Positions 1-5,045 of a DNA stretch of 8,961 nucleotides are shown piece by piece (the stretch's first letter is position 1; the number at the start of each line of letters is the position of its first letter). Source of the DNA: Chloroflexota bacterium. Lineage in GTDB: Bacteria > Chloroflexota > Anaerolineae > Promineifilales > Promineifilaceae. Made by a program: the position numbers and the translations under genes. Location of the stretch: the NCBI GenBank assembly GCA_024223125.1, contig JAAEOP010000324.1, positions 1 through 8,961 on the forward strand, written 5' to 3'. The notes beneath the pieces were generated by a model, which saw nothing but the letters and a program-made list of their open reading frames with translations, was not told where the DNA came from and did not search any database.

Positions 1-75
1 ATAGCGGCTGATACTGCTATTCAAAAGGTAATGATATGTGCGATGTCATTAGCAACGAGAAATGACAATTTGTGA
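1..75 (+). CDS. Possible C-terminal tail of a plus-strand gene, truncated by the window edge
   Basis: Reading from base 1, one plus-strand frame is open for 24 codons and ends at TGA 73-75; the other two plus frames hit stops within the first ten bases. The peptide (containing QKVMICAMSLATRNDNL) matches no family I recognise. If real, it is the 3' end of a gene that converges on the minus-strand DUF1638 gene, leaving about 108 bases between the two stops. The open length is too short to exclude chance, so this is a weak call. Confidence 0.25.
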   Translation: MAADTAIQKVMICAMSLATRNDNL

Positions 76-161
76 AGTATTCGTTGTGCCCACCAAACTA
101 TACTTGAGAAACTTAATTATCCAAGTGTAACATTTGTCGGGCTGTGTGGATAATTTGACCA

Positions 162-186
162 TGGGGCAAGACAGCGTCTTGCTCTA
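162..186 (-). terminator. Stem-loop at the 3' end of the DUF1638 gene, terminator-like
   Basis: GCAAGAC (166-172) pairs perfectly with GTCTTGC (176-182) around a 3-base loop. With G-U pairs the stem can extend to 162-186, taking in the TAG stop codon of DUF1638. The position directly after a minus-strand gene suits a terminator. On that strand, however, the stem is followed by CCCATGG and not by a run of T, so it is not a classic intrinsic terminator; it could instead protect the 3' end of the mRNA. Confidence 0.45.
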
Positions 187-762
187 CGCCATCATTTGTG
201 CCAATCGTTCCTCTAACTTGCCATAACCCGTTGCCCGCACATCCAGAGGCAGTTCCAGATAATCGGCAATCTCCCTGGCTTTGTTTACCATTTCTGGTTC
301 CTCATTTTGCACCAGGTAAACCAACCGCGTGTAGTTACGAAAATACTCTATTTTCAGTTCCGGGAAACGATCAAGCCCTAACCCTTTCATAATCGTACCG
401 TTGAATCCTCGTACCAGGAAATCAGTTAAGAAAAAAGTGCCTGGCTCTTCTGCCATTAAATCATGAAAAAGCTGCCCGCTGTACATTTCGTAACAGTGTG
501 GCCCGTCAATTCGTTCCAGATTATGCCGCGGCAACATCTCGTCCAGCGCCCCACGAGAGCCGCAGTCGCCAAAAACGACAATCACCCGTTCAAACTGTGA
601 TTTAATTTCCAGAAAACGTTTTTCCACATCTGGGGCAATCCGTTCGGGGAACATATGGTCAATGGCTGGAATGCCAAACACTTCGGCATCCCACTCATGC
701 TTTTGCACAATAGCCAATACTTCTCGCGCCAAAGCGCCGCAAATGATAAGCGCTGTAGCCAT
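184..762 (-). CDS. DUF1638 family protein
   Basis: This is a 192-residue protein starting at ATG 762-760. An open extension to a GTG at 882 reads through the upstream gene in another frame and looks non-coding, so I reject that longer start. The chain has the DUF1638 hallmarks: CGAL near the N-terminus (Cys8), GDCG after a hydrophobic strand (Cys67) and HCYEM (Cys90). The three conserved cysteines suggest metal or cofactor binding, but no reaction is established to my knowledge. Family members are often encoded beside MttB-type methyltransferases and corrinoid proteins, and here an MttB homologue lies about 1.1 kb away across the divergent promoter region. No signal peptide or membrane segment is visible, so it is probably cytosolic. 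The start overlaps the stop of the preceding gene (TGATG) and I see no Shine-Dalgarno sequence, which suggests translational coupling. Family assignment is good; the role is inferred. Confidence 0.85.
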   Translation of the reverse strand: MATALIICGALAREVLAIVQKHEWDAEVFGIPAIDHMFPERIAPDVEKRFLEIKSQFERVIVVFGDCGSRGALDEMLPRHNLERIDGPHCYEMYSGQLFHDLMAEEPGTFFLTDFLVRGFNGTIMKGLGLDRFPELKIEYFRNYTRLVYLVQNEEPEMVNKAREIADYLELPLDVRATGYGKLEERLAQMMA

Positions 763-1016
763 CAGGGAGAATGGATAGAGGTAATTAAAACTGGGTGTAT
801 AGTGGGGAGGTGCGGCCGTTTCTCTTTCACCACCAATTCCAGCCGTGCCAGATACCGCTCTTCCACCATATGAAAATGGCACAGTACGTCGGCGATACTC
901 CGTTGATCGGAGGAGGGGTGTTTTGTTGCGGCCGTGACTTCTAATCCACGTACCAATCTTTCCAAATCACCCGGCGTTGCCGCCAATGCCTTCAGTAATA
1001 CATTGCGCTTACTCAT
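762..1016 (-). pseudogene. DinB-like protein, C-terminally truncated remnant
   Basis: The chain is 84 residues from ATG 1016-1014 (a TTG at 1055 would add 13). It matches the N-terminal half of the DinB/DinB_2 helical-bundle family: a leading helix with ATPGDLERLVRGL, then SIADVLCHFHMVEERYLARL with the first conserved histidine region, then RPHLPTIHP. Family members usually run to roughly 150-170 residues and carry further metal-binding histidines in the C-terminal half. Here the reading ends at VLITSIHSP and the rest is absent from all nearby frames. DinB-like proteins are putative metal-dependent transferases or thiol-linked enzymes; this fragment is unlikely to be active. Its TGA overlaps the DUF1638 ATG (TGATG, 764-760), so translation of the remnant may still serve to deliver ribosomes to DUF1638. 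It is probably a deletion scar and less likely a functional short protein. Confidence 0.6.
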
Positions 1017-1062
1017 AAATATTGATTTCTCACTTTGCCATTTTGTATTTGCCAAATACCTG

Positions 1063-1085
1063 ATGACAAGCTACCTGTCATGTCA
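1063..1085. promoter_or_regulatory. Inverted repeat ATGACA-N7-TGTCAT, possible operator
   Basis: ATGACA (1063-1068) and TGTCAT (1076-1081) form a perfect 6-bp inverted repeat with a 7-base centre, and a third TGTCA half-site follows directly (1081-1085). It lies between the divergent DinB/DUF1638 and GntR transcription units. On the minus strand the last half-site forms part of TTGACA (1086-1081), a possible -35 box for the leftward genes, though I see no convincing -10. A regulator-binding site is plausible but inferred. Confidence 0.35.
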
Positions 1086-1092
1086 ATCAGAC

Positions 1093-1122
1093 CATAGAAG
1101 ATTTCAATCGACTTATTCTATG
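1093..1122. repeat. Inverted repeat CATAGAA-N16-TTCTATG
   Basis: CATAGAA (1093-1099) is the exact reverse complement of TTCTATG (1116-1122). It lies in the AT-rich divergent region between the DinB remnant and the GntR gene. It could be a binding site for a dimeric regulator, but a 7-bp match with a 16-base spacer can arise by chance in AT-rich DNA. Confidence 0.25.
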
Positions 1123-1151
1123 ATAGTTCAGCAATCAATTCTGCAAAAAAC

Positions 1152-1180
1152 TTGGCATATCAACAATATATCTGTAATAT
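1152..1180 (+). promoter_or_regulatory. Sigma-70-type promoter of the GntR-led gene run
   Basis: TTGGCA (1152-1157) and TAATAT (1175-1180) are separated by 17 bases, close to the consensus -35 and -10 boxes with ideal spacing. This is the only good promoter seen ahead of the GntR gene, whose start is at 1232, so transcription would begin near 1187. The -10 box lies within one arm of the inverted repeat at 1170-1180/1220-1230, so a protein bound there would block polymerase. Confidence 0.55.
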
Positions 1181-1230
1181 ATCAGCCTTGATGAAGATAA
1201 CCAACTTTTTACGCAACACATATTACAGAT
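1170..1230. promoter_or_regulatory. 11-bp inverted repeat spanning the promoter and the GntR start, candidate autoregulatory operator
   Basis: ATCTGTAATAT (1170-1180) is the exact reverse complement of ATATTACAGAT (1220-1230), with 39 bases between the arms. The left arm covers the -10 box and the right arm ends just before the GntR ATG at 1232. The right arm also lies inside a small palindrome, ACATA-N8-TATGT (1218-1235). GntR-family regulators commonly repress their own promoters through such sites, so this pair is the best candidate operator. Assignment to this GntR protein is inference. Confidence 0.4.
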
Positions 1231-1231
1231 T

Positions 1232-1867
1232 ATGTCACTAAGTCTACAAGCATACGAAAACATCAAACGTAAAATTGTGTTTCTGGAACTGGAGCCGGGT
1301 TCAGTTATTGATGAGGCTGGGCTGCAAGCGGAATTAGAACTAGGGCGGACACCTATTCGGGAAGCGTTACAGCGGCTGGAATGGGAACAACTTGTTACCA
1401 TCGTTCCCCGGCGGGGGATGTTTGTCACGGATATCAGCGTCAATGATTTACACCAGATTTTTGAATTGCGTTTAACGATGGAAGCGCTTGCCACCCAGTT
1501 AGCCGCCCAACGAGGTACACCAGCACATTGGCAGCAAATGGACGATGTATTGCAGAGTCATGATTGGGACAGCGCTACCGATCAACAGCTCATTGAAATA
1601 GATGAAATGTGTCACACCATCATCTATGCCGCGGCCGACAATCATTTTTTACAAGACACACTCACCTCATATTATGCTCTCAGCTTGCGCTTATGGTACT
1701 TCTTTCTCCACAAAATAGGCGATATGCGAACGGCCATCCAAGAACATCAACAAATATACGAGGCTTTGTCTGACGGCGATAGTGATGAAGCCGCTCGCTT
1801 GATGCAGCAGCATATTCACAGTTTTCAAATAGAAATTCAAGCCATCATGTTAGGGGTTTCTGTTTGA
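1232..1867 (+). CDS. GntR family transcriptional regulator, FCD (FadR-type) subfamily
   Basis: This is a 211-residue DNA-binding regulator. Residues about 5-75 form the winged helix-turn-helix, with the GntR pattern LEPGSVIDEAGLQAELELGR followed by TPIREALQRLEWEQLV and the wing IVPRRGMFVTDIS. The rest is an all-helical FCD ligand domain: FELRLTMEALATQLAA, then DEMCHTIIYAAADN, EHQQIYEAL and MQQHIHSF. The spaced Asp/His residues (DEMCH, EHQ, QHI) match the metal and ligand site of this subfamily. Ligands of FCD regulators are usually small carboxylates; here a betaine-like or amine-derived acid would fit the neighbours but is not proven. ATG 1232 is chosen because it begins the domain directly, though its ribosome binding site is poor. 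The gene leads the plus-strand run and probably controls both its own promoter and the methyltransferase 44 bases downstream. Family confidence is high. Confidence 0.92.
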   Translation: MSLSLQAYENIKRKIVFLELEPGSVIDEAGLQAELELGRTPIREALQRLEWEQLVTIVPRRGMFVTDISVNDLHQIFELRLTMEALATQLAAQRGTPAHWQQMDDVLQSHDWDSATDQQLIEIDEMCHTIIYAAADNHFLQDTLTSYYALSLRLWYFFLHKIGDMRTAIQEHQQIYEALSDGDSDEAARLMQQHIHSFQIEIQAIMLGVSV

Positions 1868-1878
1868 AATTAGGAGAT

Positions 1879-1900
1879 TGGGAGATTAGATAATCTCCCA
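1879..1900. repeat. Perfect hairpin between the regulator and methyltransferase genes
   Basis: TGGGAGATT (1879-1887) pairs perfectly with AATCTCCCA (1892-1900) around AGAT. The left arm continues an 8-base near-tandem repeat (AGGAGATT at 1872-1879, GGGAGATT at 1880-1887). The hairpin ends 11 bases before the MttB-family ATG at 1912. No T-run follows, so it is not a typical terminator. It may limit read-through, stabilise the downstream message or affect initiation; it also resembles the other short-period intergenic repeats in this window. Confidence 0.6.
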
Positions 1901-1911
1901 GAGATATAGTC

Positions 1912-3426
1912 ATGGGAAGAAAACGACGCTCACGACGTCCACGAAAGCGGACACGGGACACGGCCGTACAATACGCTGTCCAACCCATCCACAATCTGCC
2001 CCTTTACGAGATTCTGGATGAGGCTGAACTGCAAAAGATCCATCAAACATCTATGACCATCCTCTCGGAAGTGGGCATTGATTTCTATGATGACGAAGCT
2101 CAAACTATCCTCAAAGCGCATGGCGTAAAAATGAATGGGGACACCGCTTTTTTTGATCCCGACCAAATTAGCGAATATGTAGCCAAAGCGCCCGCTCAGT
2201 TCACCCAATTGGCTCGTAATCCGCAAAATAATGTGACTATTGGCGGTAATCATATCTGTTTTGCCCCGGTTTATGGGCCGCCTTTTGTGCATGATCATGA
2301 TCGCGGCCGTCGTGAAGCCACACTCCAAGATTTCCACAATTTTGTCAAGCTAACCTACCTCAGCCCCTACCTGCACCATTCCGGCGGGACAATCGTAGAA
2401 CCAACCGACGAGCCGACCCACACCCGTCACCTGGATATGGTGTACAGTCACATCCGGAACAGCGATAAGCCCTTCATGGGATCCGTCACGTCTAAAGCCA
2501 ACGCCGAAGATAGTATCCATCTGGCTGAAATCCTCTTTGGCGCCGACAAAATTCGGGAACAACCAGCTTTGCTCTCCCTCATCAACATTAGTAGCCCGCG
2601 CCGTTTGGATGATCGCATGTTGGGCGCGTTGATGGCCTACGCCAAAGCGCGGCAGGCGCTCATCATTACCCCCTTCATTCTCTCTGGGGCGATGGCGCCG
2701 GTGACAGTAGCCGGGACAGTGGCCCAACTCAATGCGGAAGCGCTAGCCGGTATCGTCCTGACGCAGATGATCAATCCCGGTACACCGGTTGTGTACGGCT
2801 CTTTCCAAACCAATATTGACCTACAAAGCGGTGCGCCCGTTTTTGGGTCGCCAGAAAGCCAATTAGCTTTGTATGCCAGCGCCCAATTATCTCGACTTTA
2901 TGGCTTGCCTTTTCGCAGCGGGGGCATGTTTGCCAGCAGCAAAATCCCCGACGCCCAGGCGGCGTATGAATCGGTGATGGTGATGCTGCCGGCCGTACAG
3001 GCGCGGGTTAATTTTGTACTTCATGCGGCCGGATGGCTGGAAAATGGACTAACGGCCGGGTACGAAAAATTCATCATGGATTGCCAAATATTGGGCATGT
3101 ACCATAAATATGTAGGTGGGCTAGATTTATCTGCGGAAGGGTTGGCGTTGGAAGCGATTCGAGAAGTGCCGGTGGATGGTCATCACCTGGGTACGCCGCA
3201 CACAATGCGCCATTTTCGCCATGCCTTTTATCGCTCCACGTTATTTGACTATAATTCGTTTGAACAATGGGCCGAAGAAGGAGCGCAAGATGTTGCACTG
3301 CGGGCGAATAGGGAATGGAAACGACAGCTTAAAATGTATGAAGCGCCGTTGCTGGACACGGCCGTAGATGAAGCCTTACAAACCTTCATAGCCCAACGAA
3401 AGGAAGAGATTGAACCTGAGTATTAG
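1912..3426 (+). CDS. MttB-superfamily (trimethylamine methyltransferase family) corrinoid methyltransferase, non-pyrrolysine type
   Basis: This 504-residue protein belongs to the family that moves a methyl group from a methylated amine to a Co(I) corrinoid protein. Typical segments are the N-terminal helical part (LSEVGIDFYDDEAQTILKAH, about 51-70), GGNHICFAPVYGPP (111-124), the barrel segment with SGAMAPVTVAGTVAQLNAE (258-276) and FASSKIPDAQAAYES (340-354). Length is normal. No in-frame amber codon occurs, so it is a glycine-betaine-methyltransferase-like (MtgB-type) homologue and not a pyrrolysine enzyme; the natural substrate is unknown. The first 15 residues are strongly basic (10 of residues 3-15 are Arg or Lys) and precede the family domain. 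Its start has only a weak ribosome binding site (GAG, 1901-1903) beneath a hairpin. No corrinoid protein or reactivase is in the window, so the partner must be encoded elsewhere. It is probably co-transcribed with the GntR regulator. Confidence 0.9.
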   Translation: MGRKRRSRRPRKRTRDTAVQYAVQPIHNLPLYEILDEAELQKIHQTSMTILSEVGIDFYDDEAQTILKAHGVKMNGDTAFFDPDQISEYVAKAPAQFTQLARNPQNNVTIGGNHICFAPVYGPPFVHDHDRGRREATLQDFHNFVKLTYLSPYLHHSGGTIVEPTDEPTHTRHLDMVYSHIRNSDKPFMGSVTSKANAEDSIHLAEILFGADKIREQPALLSLINISSPRRLDDRMLGALMAYAKARQALIITPFILSGAMAPVTVAGTVAQLNAEALAGIVLTQMINPGTPVVYGSFQTNIDLQSGAPVFGSPESQLALYASAQLSRLYGLPFRSGGMFASSKIPDAQAAYESVMVMLPAVQARVNFVLHAAGWLENGLTAGYEKFIMDCQILGMYHKYVGGLDLSAEGLALEAIREVPVDGHHLGTPHTMRHFRHAFYRSTLFDYNSFEQWAEEGAQDVALRANREWKRQLKMYEAPLLDTAVDEALQTFIAQRKEEIEPEY

Positions 3427-3443
3427 CTGTAAGGTGTCATATA

Positions 3444-3770
3444 ATGGTGAAAAAATGGGAAGTTCAAGATCGGTTCAGGAATATTGTTTACTTCACGGAA
3501 GAACGATGGGAACATATCCTTGAGTCCCACCCAGAACTGGAACCGCACTTTGACAAGCTTCTGGAGACGCTGCGTACCGGGCAGCGTAAGCAAGATGCTC
3601 TATTTCCCAATGAATACCGGTATTACAAACGGTTTGATGAGTTAATGCCTGAAAACAACCACATTATAGTTATAGTAATATTCAAAACGACTCTTGATGA
3701 ACACGGCCGTTATCTTCCCAACAATTTTGTTGTTACCGGATGGGCTAAATACATCTGGCCAAAAAGGTGA
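3444..3770 (+). CDS. Small protein, candidate PBECR/RelE-like toxin
   Basis: This is a 108-residue basic protein with a good ribosome binding site (AAGGTG 3431-3436, 7 bases before ATG 3444). It has the pattern VYFTEERWEHILESHPEL near the N-terminus, then a helix, a tyrosine-rich strand (EYRYYKRF), a hydrophobic strand (HIIVIVIF) and a final strand FVVTGWAKYIWPKR. This resembles small nuclease-like toxins of the PBECR/RelE type, in which a histidine in the first helix and a terminal strand form the active face. I recognise the fold pattern only loosely, and no catalytic set is certain. It sits 17 bases after the MttB stop and 6 bases before a DUF2283 gene, in the compact layout of a toxin-antitoxin pair with the toxin first. 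It carries one ACGGCCGT (3703-3710), so it is at least partly adapted to this genome. Confidence 0.65.
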   Translation: MVKKWEVQDRFRNIVYFTEERWEHILESHPELEPHFDKLLETLRTGQRKQDALFPNEYRYYKRFDELMPENNHIIVIVIFKTTLDEHGRYLPNNFVVTGWAKYIWPKR

Positions 3771-3776
3771 AAGATT

Positions 3777-4193
3777 ATGAGCAAACCTGGATTTCGCAAG
3801 ACAGAAATGACAGCCGATGACGGTACGCCGGTACGCATGGTCTATGATCAGGAAGCAGACATTCTGGAAATATTCTTCGGTGAGAACGAGCCTGCTACCG
3901 GCGTAGAATTGACCGATTACATTGTGTTGCGTCTCAACCAACAGACCCGGCGTGCAGTTAGTTTGATACTGCTGCACTTTTCTGTTTTGACTGAACGCAC
4001 TGAATACGGGCCGCGCAGTTATTCACTGGGCAAACTGGATGAATTATCCTCACAATCACGCGAGGACATTTTGCGTCTGGCTACATCAATGCCGGTCAGC
4101 CAATTTCTAAAATTGTCTTACTTCCAGGCCACGCCAACAAAACAAATCCCGTTTACCTATGTGGAATCACGTCCTTTACTGGCGAACGCCTGA
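3777..4193 (+). CDS. DUF2283 domain protein, candidate antitoxin or partner of the upstream gene
   Basis: This is a 138-residue soluble protein. Residues about 19-62 carry the DUF2283 pattern VRMVYDQEADILEIFF, then a turn and TDYIVLRLNQQTRRAVSLILLHFS, a small beta-rich fold. The C-terminal half (about 75-138) is extra to the core domain and has no recognisable motif. The ribosome binding site AAAGGTGA (3763-3770) overlaps the end of the upstream gene and lies 6 bases before ATG 3777, so the two genes are almost certainly co-translated. DUF2283 proteins are commonly found next to small toxin-like genes, which supports a partner role, but antitoxin activity is inference. No DNA-binding domain is evident. 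Confidence 0.75.
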   Translation: MSKPGFRKTEMTADDGTPVRMVYDQEADILEIFFGENEPATGVELTDYIVLRLNQQTRRAVSLILLHFSVLTERTEYGPRSYSLGKLDELSSQSREDILRLATSMPVSQFLKLSYFQATPTKQIPFTYVESRPLLANA

Positions 4194-4211
4194 TCGCAAA
4201 GGATTCGTTCA

Positions 4212-4946
4212 ATGACAAGTAGTATGAGTATTGAGAAGGCGACTCTATATGAAAAGTACAGGCTTCCTTATGCAAATGAAGCTATTGATGGGCTTTTACA
4301 AAGAATAGGTAAAGTAGAGGTTGTGGCTGACATTGGCGCTGGAACCGGCCAATTGGCACGATTATTTGCAGGCAAATGTGATACCGTCTATGCCGTCGAG
4401 CCAGACGCTACCATGAGAAAGGTGGCGCATGATACATTGACAAGCTCAAAAGTCGTCATAATCGAAGGTACGGCAGAATGTACACCTATCGAGGCAAAAA
4501 GTGTTGATTTGATCGTAGTGGGAAACGCCTTTCATCGTTTTCGCCCGGAAGCATGTATCGAATTTGCCCGAATTCTCAGACCAACAGGCTGGGTGGCGAT
4601 CTTCTCATACAATTTCCTGGACAAAGCATTTGTGGATTCGCTCTTCTCGAAACTTGCTTTGATAGAAGGATTGGCATCAAGATCCAAAAGGGCCTGGCAC
4701 AATACCCCCTTGGGAGACCTCTTCGGCAAATCGGAGGTGTTTACGCTGCAATGTGAGCAATCGTGTGTAGAAGGATGGGATGAATTCTTTGGAGCTGCTT
4801 GTGCTGGGATTGAGTCTCCTGAGCGAAACGATGAGGAGTTTGAGCAGTTCGAGAGAATAAATCGCGAAGTATTTGAGGAATTCTCAAGAGATGGAAATAT
4901 CACACTCCACTATGCAACCAGAATCTCATTTGGGCAACTTGAATAA
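4212..4946 (+). CDS. Class I SAM-dependent methyltransferase
   Basis: This 244-residue Rossmann-fold methyltransferase uses S-adenosylmethionine. Motif I is VADIGAGTG (38-46), the acidic end of strand 2 is AVEPD (61-65), motif II/III lies in TPIEAKSVDLIVVGNAFHRF and motif IV/V in FARILRPTGWVAIFSYNF. The N-terminal LYEKYRLPYANEAIDGLL is typical of the Methyltransf_11/25 type acting on small molecules, but the acceptor cannot be told. ATG 4212 has AAAGGA 8 bases upstream (4198-4203); ATG 4224 is an alternative. Base use differs from the catabolic genes: it is visibly richer in A and T (22 G+C in the 60 bases 4201-4260) and holds no ACGGCCGT. With the preceding pair it may be a later insertion into the cluster, with no clear link to methylamine breakdown. 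It ends 99 bases before the FAD oxidoreductase. Confidence 0.88.
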   Translation: MTSSMSIEKATLYEKYRLPYANEAIDGLLQRIGKVEVVADIGAGTGQLARLFAGKCDTVYAVEPDATMRKVAHDTLTSSKVVIIEGTAECTPIEAKSVDLIVVGNAFHRFRPEACIEFARILRPTGWVAIFSYNFLDKAFVDSLFSKLALIEGLASRSKRAWHNTPLGDLFGKSEVFTLQCEQSCVEGWDEFFGAACAGIESPERNDEEFEQFERINREVFEEFSRDGNITLHYATRISFGQLE

Positions 4947-4962
4947 TAGATAATGATTACGA

Positions 4963-5022
4963 CTACATCGGATTTAGATAAATGGGCTTGATTTATCCGT
5001 TCCTTACACCCATCCGCTGTAG
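4963..5022. repeat. 60-bp nested inverted repeat upstream of the FAD oxidoreductase (copy A)
   Basis: The outer arms CTACATCGGAT (4963-4973) and ATCCGCTGTAG (5012-5022) are complementary at 10 of 11 positions. An inner hairpin pairs GATAAAT (4977-4983) with ATTTATC (4991-4997) around seven bases. It ends 10 bases before the ribosome binding site of the oxidoreductase gene. The right 28 bases (4995-5022) match copy B (8452-8479) at 21 positions, including ATCCGTT and TGTAG, so both belong to one dispersed family. It could be a small non-autonomous mobile repeat or a shared mRNA leader structure. Confidence 0.65.
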
Positions 5023-5032
5023 CCACAATTTT

Positions 5033-5038
5033 AGGAGG
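5033..5038 (+). promoter_or_regulatory. Strong ribosome binding site AGGAGG of the FAD oxidoreductase
   Basis: A full-consensus AGGAGG lies 7 bases before ATG 5046, the strongest ribosome binding site in the window. It fixes the start of the 837-residue protein and implies high expression relative to its neighbours. Confidence 0.85.
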
Positions 5039-5045
5039 TACAAAA

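Noticed and set aside
162..186. Classic intrinsic terminator after DUF1638
   Set aside because: The stem is good but no T-run follows on the minus strand, so it is kept only as terminator-like.
763..882. Longer DUF1638 start at GTG 882
   Set aside because: The extra 40 residues overlap the DinB remnant in another frame and do not resemble the family, while the protein from ATG 762 begins exactly at the conserved CGAL strand.
1930..2727. Minus-strand open frames within the methyltransferase gene
   Set aside because: They lie wholly inside a well-recognised plus-strand gene and have no recognisable motifs.
1912..3426. Pyrrolysine-containing MttB
   Set aside because: There is no in-frame TAG within the gene, and the protein is a full 504 residues without read-through.
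4963..5022. Known riboswitch or T-box upstream of the oxidoreductase
   Set aside because: The element is only 60 bases of nested inverted repeats, with none of the conserved glycine, cobalamin or SAM riboswitch motifs I know, and a relative occurs between the ETF genes.
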